A stretch of DNA of 64,000 bases from Kappaphycus alvarezii (GCA_002205965.3 NADL03000784.1:248001-312000); one strand, 5' to 3'. Shown: positions 48,906 to 59,300, counted from the stretch's first letter. The notes: generated from the letters alone by a model not told the origin. A program made the numbers and translations.

Positions 48906-48946
48906 TCCCTACTCCAGCTTCGCTTTTCCCCTATACCCTTGTAATT

Positions 48947-51305
48947 ATGGCCACCCACAACCAAGAGCGCTCCCCGTCGAATGTTCTCCCTCCATCAGTA
49001 CATGATGCGCTGTACAGCCCGCTGCGGCCTTCCGAAATTTTTGACCGCATCCCTTGGACCTGCTTGCATAGCCTTGCCATCTTACTCATCTCACTTTTTC
49101 GCGCCACAGCCAATGTACGAAATCCTGATGTTGTCCACTCTGCTTTCCTGCGGATACACCTACTTCCCACTGCAGTCTTGCGACGGTTAATGCGAGGGTA
49201 AGCCGGGTGGCAATCCCAGACAAGACAAAACCAAGCACTCCGCGAGCGAATACGTCCCGCTTCTGCAGGTGAATGGGCTGATTTGTGGACTGCGGGATCC
49301 AAGCAAACCACGAAAAGAAGAACGAGTGGTCCGACCACGTCCTCTACAGAACGACGCAAGGCGCGACGCGAAATTCCGCACGGCAGCCCGTACTGCAGAT
49401 GCGCAACATGGGCGTGCAATGCGCACCCTACACCAGTCACACAGCTGACGTACGCGACCCGCAAGTTATCGAAAGCCTGTGAAAAGTCCACCCACCACCC
49501 CAGTCTCCGGTGATAGCCATAGAAGCGAGAGACTTGCCGCTCCCGGTGGAAATTTCGTAGGACTCCGTTCTACGCGCGGTCCGACGCCTGAACCCTAAAT
49601 CTGCTCCTGGCCCTGACAGAATGTCAACGCGCCTCTTGCAGTTGCTGGCCAACACACGGATGAGCCCTGAAGCTGCGGTCACGGGTATCTCGGCACTAAC
49701 AGCTGTTGTGACGAGACTAGCGCATGGAGACCTCCCAAATGAGACAATCCCCCTTATCTCCTCTGCGACGCTACTGCCCATCCAACATCGGCCAGACAAG
49801 ATCCGCCCCATTGCAATTGGGACGGCCTTGCGGCGACTGGTGACAAAAGTGCTACCCAGGCATTGGAAGACACGAGGGAATACCTCACTTCACTGCAGGT
49901 GGCCAACGGAGTGCACTGCGGACTTGATTTTATCGTCCACGAAGCCCGGAGACTGGTCGTCACCAAAGGTGAAGATGAGGACCACGCGCTCGTTTCAGTG
50001 GATACGCATAATGCGTTCAACCGCTTCTCGAGACAGAAAATGATCCACCTCCTGCCAACCAAGGTGCCGTCATTATGCGCTTTCTGAACATGTTGTATGC
50101 TCGTCAAATGCCGTCGCTAATCTTGCCTGCGGCATCCACACAAGACATCCACAGCCAGGAAGGGATGCAACAAGGGACCTAGCAAGCATATTGATGTTCT
50201 CCCTTGTCAACCATCCACTGGCAAGAGAAATTTCTGATCAGACACAACTCCATCTACACAGATGGTATGCGGATGACTGCACCCTTATCTGCAAACACAC
50301 TGAGGTCGACAAGGCAGTCGAGATCCTGATCATGGCCTGTATTTAAATCCGGCGAAGTCACGCCTATTCTGGCCGCTCCACCCTGCCACCCTACCACTGA
50401 GACACCCCTACTGCACCGCTTCCCACATGAGAACTTCTCGAATCACGGCATTGACCTCCTCGGCGCCCCGATCGGTTCGCCTCAATTCATTTAGAACTTT
50501 CTCAATGATAAAATTGCAGGATGCAAAAAATGATCCTGCGATTTTATCGTTGTCGCTGATCAACGGGATTGCCGATGCGAGCATCCGGTTCCACCTTCAC
50601 CGTGTTTGTGCCTCGGCATGTAAGCTACATCATGTGATGAAGCTAACGCCACCGAGTGTAACAAGCGTCCTTGCAATGAGATTTGACCAAGAACAGATGG
50701 AATATTACTCGCGGTCAAACAACGTTCCGATGACAAGTGCGGTCCGCCAGCAAGTGGCTCTTCTGTTCCGCCTCGGAGGCCACGGATTCACCCCCGTGGC
50801 AACGCTGAATTTTGAGTCGTATGCGGCCAGCATCATCGACTCCGAACAAGTGAGATGCCCCGATGATCCTGGCGTAGCCCAGCACCGTGCACAAAGCTAT
50901 GCACACGCTGATAGCCACCTTCTCAAGTTTGTCCGACGACTCCACCCAAGCTTCTCAGACGGACATGGTGGTCTCCGAGAAACACTGACAGCGTCCAGTC
51001 TTGCAAACAAGCTCGATAATACACACAGCATTTTGTATCGAGCCTGGTGCAAGTCAGCAACAAAGGTATTCTGGAAAGAAGACGAATGGGAGAGGTTTCC
51101 GAGCATCGCGCTGCATTCGGAAGCTGATGTTTGGCGAAGGATTCGCCGCCAGGCATACTTAGAGATGCCTGCTGCACGCACGTCCTCAGCGGTCAGCCGA
51201 ACCAATAATCAGATGTGGTCAGTGATGCTAAGCCGCCACCTGGGAGTTCACGTGTTTGACGACACTGCCGCTGCAATGCGCGAAGTGCAACAGGCCCATG
51301 GATAA
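48947..51305 (+). pseudogene. LINE copy 1 reverse transcriptase and thumb
   Basis: Pieces in three frames carry non-LTR RT blocks: LNPKSAPGPDRMSTRLLQLL (about 49590), KIRPIAIGTALRRLVTKVL (about 49798), VANGVHCGLDFIVHEARRL and ALVSVDTHNAFNRFSR (49900-50030, the first catalytic Asp region), EGMQQGT (50160), and the palm RWYADDCTLI (about 50260, the Asp pair). LNPAKSRLFWP and DLLGAPIG follow near 50350-50470. The 292-codon frame 50427-51305 is the thumb and connector (IRFHLHRVCASACKLHHVMK, RLGGHGFTPVATL). Copy 2 shares the YADD, LLGAPIG and RFH-HR blocks, which supports one family. Confidence 0.8.
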
Positions 51306-51900
51306 CCTAAGTGACCATGCAGCGAATTTTTGCAAAAAGGCCTGGGATGGACTAACCGGCACAATGTCGTAGTGAAGGTATTTTGGCGGACAAGTGTTCA
51401 AGGTAGCAGGAGTCGGCGTCCAATATGAGGCTAAATACTTGCTTCCCGGACCGAATGCGCGGCCTGCTGACATCCTAGTGCACCCGAGGTCGGACGACAT
51501 CAGCAACTTGCCGCGCCTCCCGGCGGCGACCGACGTCACAGCCATTGGAGCGCGCGAGGCGAGCGCCGTTGCCAATGCAGCGGAAAGACGGGAAAATAGG
51601 GAGCTTGCCAGCAAAGCAGCAGCCATCCCAGGTGAAACCCTCCCAGGACGATCGAAATTGGGATGGAAGTTTGTGCCGTTAGCCTTCGACTTGCTTGGAT
51701 CGCCGCCTGCGACGACCTCGAAGGTAATCGACGGATACGCGGCCGCTGTGGCAACCCGCAGCGGCGGGTCGGCGGGAGGAGTAAAGGCTCGGCTTTATCA
51801 GCAGCTTAATTATGCGATTTGGTCCACGTATGCCTCCGCGTCTTTCAAAAGTCGCGTCCTACAATTCACAGATCCTGGACAACCTATTCAAATCTAATTC
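51277..51900 (+). pseudogene. LINE copy 1 CCHC finger and REL endonuclease
   Basis: In the frame beginning at 51277 the sequence reads CAKC, nine residues, H, four residues, C (CAKCNRPMDNLSDHAANFC), the CCHC motif that precedes the restriction-like endonuclease in R2-type LINEs. Two stops follow. The 167-codon frame 51394-51897 then gives YLLPGPNARPADILVHP, AATDVTAIGAREASAV, a Lys in ELASKAAAIPG, and LGWKFVPLAFDLLGSPP. RPAD-x-x-V followed by a D-V-T strand and a distal Lys is the PD-(D/E)XK pattern of these enzymes, which nick the target strand to prime reverse transcription. The nominal end is GQPIQI at 51897. Confidence 0.75.
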
Positions 51901-52045
51901 TTTTTCGTTTGTTACAGTTCCTGTAGTAGGTCAGGCAGTGCACACTCGAAATGACAGATGAGTAAAAATTATTATTATTTTTGTCACAGTAGGGTACGGT
52001 ATTCAGGACTTTGCATGTTGCACCTGCATAATTCTGCGGTGAAGT
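51883..52045 (+). repeat. LINE 3' end and flank, repeated at 55507-55595
   Basis: Both segments share CCTATTCAAA-CTAATT, then GTTTGTTACAGT, then ATTCAG-ACTT-GCATGTTGCACCTGCATA. Copy 51883-52045 holds about 70 extra bases between the second and third blocks, including the ATT-rich tail. The 55.5-kb copy lacks them. Confidence 0.6.
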
Positions 52046-52840
52046 AAATGAAAGCCGCTGTAATGAGACTACTGTATCACCCGGTACTGTAACTCATTGC
52101 TGTTCACTAGCACAGCACCTGCTTGACTTCATCAGCTCTTGCCACGCAATCCTCACCTCCACAGCACTCTAATCCCTCAACACCTGAATCCCGCCTGATG
52201 AATCCCGATGCGTGAATAGTCGACATATCTCAATACAGTCCGCCGCAACAGACGAGCGGCTGCAATCCCCAACTTTCCCCCATCCCATTCCGACAAACCA
52301 CGTAACTCACCGGCCTCAACACCCCCCAGTTGCACCAATCCACATGCCGCATATCCACGCAACAATACCACACCCACCTCAAACCTCACCCTTCATTGCG
52401 CCCTCTAACCTGCGCCAAACCGGTCATGGCTGCATGGCAACTTAAATACACTCGATTGTTTCCCTTTTCCCCAGTTTAAAACACACCCGTTCCTCATCCA
52501 TCCTAACCAACCTCCGCTCCATGCATCACATTCTCACTCTCTGCCTCACCATACCCACCTGCAATAACTGCATACCCCGCCCGCCACACCACGTGCTCCG
52601 CCTCACCCCCATCCAACGGCACAACTCCAACACTTTGCTCACAACCCACCCCGCGAATTCCAACACACAAACCCACGCCATTGCAACGCACCGAAACAAT
52701 CACGACACCCTACCCAACGACACAACGTAACATTCTCAAACCGTCACCACAAAAAAATCTCAAGCGAGGGGCGGGGGCGGGGCGGGTGGGTACAGCACCG
52801 TCAAACGCACCAAACTAGCAACGCACATCCACCAGCATCC
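52046..52840. other. C-rich spacer upstream of second RING gene
   Basis: Pyrimidine-rich on the plus strand with only short, motif-free frames (52212-52445, 52521-52730). It probably contains the promoter of the RING-H2 gene. No TATA box or other element can be assigned. Confidence 0.35.
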
Positions 52841-53452
52841 ATGGGCGGCATAGCAGTAGACGGGTGGGCTTCTGGCATGCGAGGCAACGGCACATGGGGC
52901 GGGATTGGCATTTCATTACGTGGGGACGAAGACGGCGGCACAGAGGCATCCGATTTGTGGTGGACAGATGTGAGAGTGGAGGAGGTGGTGTTATTGTTAT
53001 TGTTGCTTGGTCTGTTGTATTGCTACGTGGGTTTGTTGCGTGTACGGGCGCGGGTTTTGGACGGCGGGGAGCGCAAGGGCGGTGGAGGGCGGAGTGGACT
53101 GACGCTTGAGAAAATAGAAGGTGAGTTGGGTGCGGTTTGGGTTGGTGAGGAAGGGGAGTGGGAGGTTGGATTCGGACAGGATAGTTGTGCGATTTGTCTT
53201 GAGGATTTGCGGGGAGGTGGGTGAGGCGATTGCCGTGTGGCCATGTGTTTGATCGAGGTGCGTTTTTTTTTTTGGTTTGGGTGCGGGCTGTGGTGGGTTG
53301 GGAGGTGCTTGGTGATGTAGGACTGACTTGTGGTGTTTGGTTGGTGTGATTGTTTGTGTGAATATTTGCGGTCGGTGGATGGAGAAGGTTGTATAGATGA
53401 GTGGTTGCTGCGGTGCAACCGTTGTCCTTGTTGTCTGGAGCGCGCTTGTTAG
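52841..53452 (+). CDS. membrane-anchored RING-H2 protein (ATL-like E3 ligase)
   Basis: From the ATG at 52841 the protein has a Gly-rich N-terminus and a hydrophobic span (VVLLLLLLGLLYCYVGLL, about residues 48-65). A basic/Gly-rich segment leads to the RING at the end: CAIC LEDLRGGG, then in the -1 frame VRRLPCGHVFDRG. A 130-nt intron (GTGCGT at 53258 to AG at 53387) joins exactly to CIDEWLLRCNRCPCC and a stop at 53452. The intron is well supported because coding sequence matches on both sides. One TM plus a C-terminal RING-H2 is the ATL/RNF layout of membrane E3 ligases. Two oddities: the missing base near the G-runs at about 53215, and an Asp where the second zinc-binding His is normal (CGHVF-D). 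Asp can bind zinc in some RINGs. The protein may be active or decaying. Confidence 0.7.
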
Positions 53453-54187
53453 GTTGGGTACATGTTATGCGGGGGTTGCTTTTCATCGGGGGTGATTGGC
53501 GCGCCGGTGGTTATAGAGTAATTCCTGGCTCGCTGCATCATGTTGTGTAGCGGGCATTGTCACGCCGCAACATTTGCTCAATATCACCTTCCAGGTTTCC
53601 TCAAACCAATGGTCTACACGTCAGCTCGTTGATGCCGTTGGACCAGGGGAATTATTGCACAGATATAAATGCCAAAGTACGGAATGTGTACGCAGGTCAT
53701 CCAAGCTGTCCCTCTAGATCCAAAATATAAGCCTAGGTTTCTCCGCACTCTTCTGCTTTACACGCAGCCAACAAACAAAATCCAACAACAGATAATCACA
53801 ATCTAATGGCTCATGCCAGACCACACTCCACCGTTTAGTACAAAATGTAGCCCTCAAACGAATTACATCATACTCAATCCAACAATTGCATTAGTAAACC
53901 AGGACCGCAGCTGCAGTCCAGTACGCACAAGCCGCGCCAGTCCTGTCAGTCCCAAAGTGGCCCACATTTCGCCTATGGCAAGCCGCCACACTAATCGATC
54001 ATCACAAGCTTGTATCCGTCTCATTGCAGTTTGTGCTTCGTGCAGAAACTGCTCTCCACTACGCCCTCTTCACTGCAAGCCAACCAACACTGCTGCTCAA
54101 CCTCACACTCTATATACATCGCTTGGCTCTCCAATCCCTCCAAACGAATTTTGCTCCCCTCTCCTCGCTCACCAAAGCGCCACCCCT
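53453..54187. other. intergenic between RING and SDE2 genes
   Basis: No gene is recognised. The two genes are convergent, so this holds two 3' ends. Plus-strand frames from 53813 onward run antisense through the SDE2 gene and are shadows. Confidence 0.4.
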
Positions 54188-54825
54188 TTACCGCCTCTCC
54201 TCCTCACTATCGCTATCACTCCCCTCCTGTTCCAACCCTACCATCCAGTCCACCTCCACCGCCGCCCTTCTTCTTTTTCCCGTCTTGTTCAGTCCTGCCT
54301 TGACTGCCTCCATTACGCCTCCACCGATTCTCTTCATATCCTGCCCAACTGTCTCCATATCCACCTCCCCATCCCCATTCACCTCTACGATTGCCTCTTC
54401 AGGTCCCTCAACACCATCCCTTTCCCTCTTCCTTCCCCTACCCTCCCTAACCGCCCTTAACATCTCCTCCTCCCTCCTCACCACTCCCACACGTCTGCCA
54501 CCCAACTCACGGCAAGCGTCGAAATTCGTCGTACGCTTCCGAGCCGCAGATCCACGTAACATTGCTCCAAAGCCACCCTTGCCGCCAGGTAATGCGCGAC
54601 GGAGATGGACATCGATGAAAGCCGTATGCTGCCCCGGTTGCGTCACGGCATCGCAAGGGTGGAGCAAACGACCTTGTTGACGAAGATAAAACGAGTCGTA
54701 AGGCAGCCCTGTTGCAGCTGATATGGAATGGGAGATGGTGCCTGTGGGAAGTGGAGTGTGAATGGAGCCTAGATGAAGGAGAAGGGGTTTGGAAGGCCGG
54801 AGATTAACACGTTGACGGGAGGCAT
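54188..54825 (-). CDS. SDE2: SDE2-like protein (ubiquitin-fold, GGKGG processing site)
   Basis: SDE2 proteins are made as a ubiquitin-like fold that is cut after a Gly-Gly. The released part, starting with Lys, works in spliceosomes on selected introns and in replication-stress control. Here LPGGKGGFGAMLRG is followed by KRTTNFDACRELGGRRVG, the SDE2 signature around and after the cleavage site. Upstream, TGTISHSISAATGLPYDSFY and LRQQGRLLHP form a ubiquitin-like segment of about 80 residues. The C-terminal part is acidic and basic, ending GSDSDSEEERR at 54188. The ATG at 54825 (MPPVNVLISGLPNPFSF) gives a fitting first strand but is one frame off; a missing base at about 54775 joins it. The product of about 212 residues is short, near fission-yeast size. 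No ATG exists in the downstream frame, so this join is preferred. Confidence 0.78.
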
Positions 54826-55888
54826 GATTGAAAATCAGGCGATGAAAAGCGGGATGAACGGGTACTCAGTGGACGGGGTGAATGATGGTTTTAAACCAGC
54901 GAGGTAGGTGGCGGGAAGTTGAGCGAGGTTATGATGAAGGCAGGGGACAATAATGAAACACGCTATTGCCGGTATGGTAGCAAACAGTTGGTCACACCAG
55001 GGGATATCGTACCATAAGAACAAATCTGTGGTAGGGTGACAGGTTGGTCCGAAAACCAGGTCTATATCGTGTATCTTTTGGACAGTTGCTTTGCAATCGA
55101 TAGCAATTAGGCGCCAATTGGGACGGCGAATAATGGCGGGACGTTAAAAGAAGGAAATTTCTCGCAGGCTTTAGGTGAAAGGGCTTCAAGCGGTGACAAT
55201 GGGCGTTCAGTGATTGGTCAACGTGGTGCGTGGAAGATACAGGTTGGCGGGAAATTTTCGGGTGCAGAAATGTTACATTTCTAGCTTCCAACCACCCCTT
55301 CTCTGGCTCGTGGATACAAGATGGAACAGGTTTGGAAAAATCTTCAAAAAAATTACCCACAACAAGAAAGGACTACTGCAGATTGAAACAGACTGTCCCA
55401 AACTTTGGATGGCAAGGTTCTCGAAACCAATATCGCACTGTACTGTACTGTATCCTGGAGAGTACAATGCATGTGCTACGGTACAGTGTACAGGCAGAGT
55501 TTAGCCACCCTATTCAAACCTAATTGTTTAGGTTTGTTACAGTGGGGTATTCAGAACTTCGCATGTTGCACCTGCATATGTCTGTGGTAAAGTTAACAAA
55601 CATTATACAGTGTACCTGTATCAACCATCCTACTGAATCGTAAATGAACTGTAAGCAGAAATGCAATTTAGATTCAAGTTGGTCATTACAATCCTGTCTA
55701 CAGGTGTACACGTATCGCAAAATCACCCTTTGGATCGGAAGGATTGCGGACTCCACACACTGAGGGCCGAGTCTACAGGGTGGAATTTGAAAATTTTTCA
55801 TGACCCTTATTACAAATCCTAATATAATCGCATTACAGAGAATCACAAATTTAGAACTGAGCATTGATGCCATATGTTGCGCGTCCTG

Positions 55889-56086
55889 ACATGAACCTGA
55901 AATCTGCACTTGACAACGGATTTCAGTTTTGAGAGCAGATTTCAGGTTCATGTACACGTGCACATGTTGGAATTAGGAACTGAGATCGGAACTGAGATCA
56001 GTTCCTAATTCCAAAGTGAAATTAGATCAGTTCCTAATTCCAAAATACTAGTTTATATCAAATGGTTAATGAAATGCACGTGTACA
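55889..56086. repeat. nested inverted repeats (fold-back cluster)
   Basis: Inner hairpin 1 has perfect 19-bp arms at 55889-55907 (ACATGAACCTGAAATCTGC) and 55935-55953. Hairpin 2 has TTGGAATTAGGAACTGAGATC at 55967-55987, whose complement occurs twice (55996-56014 and 56025-56043). A 12-bp outer pair, TGTACACGTGCA at 55951 and its complement at 56075-56086, encloses hairpin 2. It resembles a fold-back element or nested MITEs. Confidence 0.8.
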
Positions 56087-56386
56087 CAGAAAATGAAGCA
56101 TTTCAATCCACCCTCCAGCCTCCCATACTGTACCTTGCCGTTTTGTACAATATTCGACACATCGTCCCTGACAGCGCCCTCAGCACTTCCTTCGCTAACA
56201 TGGCCATGTCGTTCCGCAGGTCCCCTTTCAATCCAAGCCTCGACAAAGACCAAGGGATGAGACACGTCGACTCGACGCGAGATAAGCAGGGCTTAGCGCC
56301 ATTGCCAAAGCGATGAGGCAGCAATTCCTCGTTCTTTACAGACTCCTCACCACACTGTATCGCAATCTTTCCCCGCCACAAACCTC

Positions 56387-56788
56387 CTACACTTGTTTCA
56401 CGTTTCTTAAAACTCGAATCGAAACTTGCATGCCTCTCATGCTGTGATCAATACAAGAGCACCCGCCGTACCGACAGAAACGGTGCCCTCGAACATCCTC
56501 GCACAGCAGAAACTCCAGAAATCGCCCGGAGCGCGGACTTTCCGCGAAATGCTCGCGATAGTTTTCTGACCCGGCGCACCCAAATTTCGCTTGGCATGTC
56601 GGAGGCGGGGCGCGTAACACGGGTCCGGAACCCAGCGCCGGCGGGCCCTGGATACGACACTTTTGCCAAAGGCACGCTGCCGCGGCCGTCATGTCCAACG
56701 CGGCATGCCTGCTTGCTGGCATTGAACCGGCCCTGTAGGGAAGGTCATGTACTGTAGTGTTACCCATCAGCGGCGACTTATCCCGCAT
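56387..56788 (-). CDS. Cys-rich open frame of unknown nature
   Basis: A 133-codon frame starting with ATG at 56788, in a GC-rich island unlike its AT-rich surroundings. It contains about ten Cys, with clusters in FLLCEDVRGHRFCRYGGCSC, and a stretch NYREHFAESPRSGRFLEF. There is no obvious signal peptide and no known domain. GC richness alone lengthens open frames, so it may not be a gene. The local composition and cysteine pattern are the reasons to keep it. Confidence 0.25.
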   Translation of the reverse strand: MRDKSPLMGNTTVHDLPYRAGSMPASRHAALDMTAAAACLWQKCRIQGPPALGSGPVLRAPPPTCQAKFGCAGSENYREHFAESPRSGRFLEFLLCEDVRGHRFCRYGGCSCIDHSMRGMQVSIRVLRNVKQV

Positions 56789-57112
56789 AACGCATTAGCG
56801 GCGTGGATATAACAGACCACATCTTCCATGCATTAAAATAACCCAAAAATTCCTCCTTTTGCCGAATAACCCTCCTCACGCACCATTCACATATCATGAG
56901 AAACGGCTAACCCACATTCCCCCGCAACCCAAACTTTCGCTGCGGGAGTCAACAAATGAGTTTTCGGCCAGGATTCAGGAAAGTCACAATCGTTTTCGAA
57001 AGCGCACTTGAATTTTGTCTGAAAGCACTCCTCCAGGTGCGGGTCTACACGTAATGTACAGTACAGTAGGTTGTTTGTTGTTTAAAAACTACTGTTACGA
57101 AAACTCTACTGC

Positions 57113-57191
57113 ACTGTAATGTTACGAAAATCGAGACTCTCGATTTGTGAGTTTCGTGACTCTCGATAAGTGATTTTCGTAGCATTACAGT
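57113..57191. repeat. 20-bp inverted repeat (hairpin) with TGTAC words
   Basis: Arms at 57113-57132 (ACTGTAATGTTACGAAAATC) and 57172-57191 (complement with one mismatch) enclose about 39 bp, which itself contains two CGAGACTCTCGAT/GTGACTCTCGATA copies. TACAGTACAGTACAG directly follows. Either a small non-autonomous transposon or a cruciform-forming repeat. Confidence 0.7.
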
Positions 57192-57466
57192 ACAGTACAG
57201 TTTTCGGTACAGTGTATATCTTTACAGTATCACGATATTAATTTAAACATCGTACTACCCAATGGAAGATAAGGAAACCAGTTCCACTTTCTTGTTGAAC
57301 GAGGCCCGTCAAATGGGCGAATAAAGTCGACTTTAGGTTTTCGTCCAGGAACACAGTCTTATGCTAGCAAAAGAGATCCGTCTTCAACGGTCGGGGCATT
57401 TCACTTCTCAATATCTTTCAGTAAAACACAGCGAAGAAAGCTAATGCTTTCAGTATCTACTGAGGA

Positions 57467-59300
57467 CTACGGTACGCACGTCCAAACTACACGGCTAAGA
57501 CCTAACCGGATGTACCTCGTCGTCCATGCGTATCGGGGCTCTTCAGAGGTTGGCTTGAGCAATGATGACCAGAGGGTGCAACTCAGTCGCTGGTAGATAC
57601 GGCGGCGGATAACACCAGGTGTCAAGTGACACTTGGACGCGATCCGCGGAACCAACTCCTCAATGAACGCATTGGTACCAGGGAAGGGGCGCCCAGGAAT
57701 CAAACGCCAGGGGTCGAAACTTGAAGTTGGGCGTGTTTGGCGCAGAAGATAGGTCAGTTAAGGGAGCGGGGAGGCGTCGGGCGAGGTTACATTCCATTGT
57801 TGTAACCTTGTCGCGGCCCGCCACGTCTGCAGCGGCACCAGCAACCTGGGTCGCCTTGGTGCGAACTGCGGCCTTGAACTGCGAGACGACCGTGATGTCA
57901 CATGCAATTGGGTGCGACGCTGTGCCATCCGGGGCTGGGGGGTGTACCGGGATATCAGCAGGCCGGAGCTCAGTGCCCGGGACGAGGGGCGGGACCTAGT
58001 GCCGAGTATCTAGACCCGCGGCGCGGGTAACATGAGTTGCAAACTCATGACAGAGTGAGTCATGGCGGAGACGACGGCCGGAACCAGGGCAGCAGAAGTC
58101 GGCAGCGTGGTCCCTGAGGGTGTCCAAGGGGCGGTCACAGTGGGGACGGGTCAGGGCATAGAGTCGTCGTACACGGGCAGTCCGAGGTGATGGCGGAGTA
58201 TGGTCTGCCAGTGAGTGGTGTGCACCTTTGTTGCTGCGTAGGGTGGGCGAGGAGGAAGGCCGCAGCGGGGCTGCGGCGGAACGCTAGGACACGGATGCGA
58301 TGTCGGATGTCGGGGTCGCTGTGATCGGTTGGGTTGGGGGCGGCGGCCCAGGCGTTGTCGTATGAAATCTTGCCCGCGCTTCTTGCTGCAACCATGTGAG
58401 AAGGGTTAGAGTGTTGGTGGGTGAAGCATCTAGAGTGGGAGGGTCAAGGGTCGCAAGATAGACGAGCCCAGGGACGTACAAGGCGAAACGGCGGAGCGAG
58501 ACCGCAGCTTGGCGCAGGAGGAACGACCGATCTCCGCAGAAACGGGCGGAAGCTAGTGCACAGGCACGCGGCGTGGCGTAGGCGGAAGTTCGTTGCCGTG
58601 CGGGCGCCGCATCAATGATGCCGGTGGCAGCTGCGCCGTGGAGGAACGAGGCGATGCTTTCAAAGCCTTGGCCGCCGTGGTGCATGAGGAGGCAGGCTTG
58701 ATCCCAGGCTCGGTCCGTGAGGGCGATGCCGTGTAACTCCTCGTATGATAACAGTTGTAAATCATCGAACTCTTCGGCAGCAGACTCAGCTTGGTGCGGA
58801 TCAGAGAGCTTGAATGCATGCGTTAGGAGGCATGCGGAGGTAGAAATCCTGTGCATATGGAACCGGGCGCGGGCGTCGCAGACCAGGAGGCGGTCGAGAG
58901 TGCGGCGGCACTGCGCGATCTTGGACCGTAGAAAACTCTTCGTGAACGCCCTGTCGCCAATGGGGGCCCCGAGCAGCGGAAAGCCATCGCGCGAGCATTC
59001 GGCGAGAGGGAACTCCGCTAAGAAGGCTGCTCGATCTTGAGGCATGACGTGAGGCCAAAAGATCCGTATCTTCTTTGGATTGGTTTGGATGCCAAGCGCG
59101 GGACCATCTCAGGCGAGGAGCCGGAGCGCCTGAAGGAGACCGCCGTGGGTCTCGACGAGCGTGTCGTCATCAGCGTACCATCGGCACAGAGCAATGCTAG
59201 GGATCTCAGCTACTCGCCGGAAGAGGGTTTGGATCGTGAGCGAGAACAACAACATGCTGGCCGGGTCACCCTGCTGGGTCCTGGGCACTTGGTATGATGG
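57467..59300 (-). mobile_element. REL-endonuclease LINE, copy 2 (5'-truncated)
   Basis: Minus-strand reading begins inside the RT at about 59295: SYQVPRTQQGDPASMLLFSL, RWYADDDTLV (about 59180), LGIQTNPKKIRIFWPHVM, then the frame 59045-58284 with FPLLGAPIGDRAFTKSFL and RFHMHRISTSACLLTHAFKL (thumb). The CCHC finger region reads RPHCDRPLDTLRDHAADFC at about 58150-58091, and the endonuclease LRPADIPVH (about 57965), ACDITVVSQF (about 57900) and KFRPLAFDSW (about 57715). It is GC-rich and better preserved than copy 1. One in-frame TGA in the RT (about 59117) and a stop before the endonuclease are visible. It is truncated in the RT, next to the inverted copy 3. Confidence 0.8.
57965..58189 (-). repeat. 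inverted repeat arm 1 (LINE CCHC/endonuclease segment)
   Basis: The minus-strand sequence from CACCTCGGACTGCCCGTGTA at 58189 down to about 57965 matches the plus strand at 59342-59566 with high identity, including GTGACCGCCCCTTGGACACC and ATGTTACCCGCGCCGCGGGT. It lies within LINE copy 2. Confidence 0.8.

Larger units (their letters stand above)
47640..51990 (+). mobile_element. REL-endonuclease non-LTR retrotransposon, copy 1
   Basis: The element runs in the plus sense: a Gag-like ORF1 (47640-48905), an RT region (49560-50370), a thumb/connector (50427-51305), a CCHC finger (51277-51333) and a restriction-enzyme-like endonuclease (51394-51897). The 3' end is followed by AAAAATTATTATTATTTTTG near 51965-51982, a plausible ATT-type tail. 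There is no apurinic endonuclease domain upstream of the RT. RT followed by CCHC and a PD-(D/E)XK-like domain is the layout of early-branching LINE clades (R2, CRE, NeSL and relatives), many of which are site-specific. Multiple stops and frameshifts show decay. The 5' end is uncertain. Confidence 0.8.
54826..57466. other. intergenic with fold-back palindromes
   Basis: Contains CACTGTACTGTACTG at 55437, the LINE-end-like repeat at 55507-55595, nested inverted repeats at 55889-56086, an unrecognised Cys-rich frame at 56387-56788 and the hairpin at 57113-57191. No other coding signal is apparent. Confidence 0.5.

Noticed and set aside
48362-48964. 200-codon minus-strand frame
   Set aside because: Antisense to the LINE ORF1, with Gly/Ser/Val-rich translation and no motif.
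52815-53486. 223-codon minus-strand frame
   Set aside because: Antisense to the RING-H2 gene, which has a recognisable RING and splice junction on the plus strand.
53813-54680. Plus-strand Pro/Ser-rich frames of 215-218 codons
   Set aside because: They run antisense to the SDE2 gene, whose conserved signature is on the minus strand. Their composition is that of complement-strand low complexity.
15500-54825. Programmed -1 frameshifting as the cause of the recurrent frame changes
   Set aside because: No common heptamer slippery sequence or downstream structure is shared by the junctions, and TE relics show the same pattern. Deletion errors are simpler.
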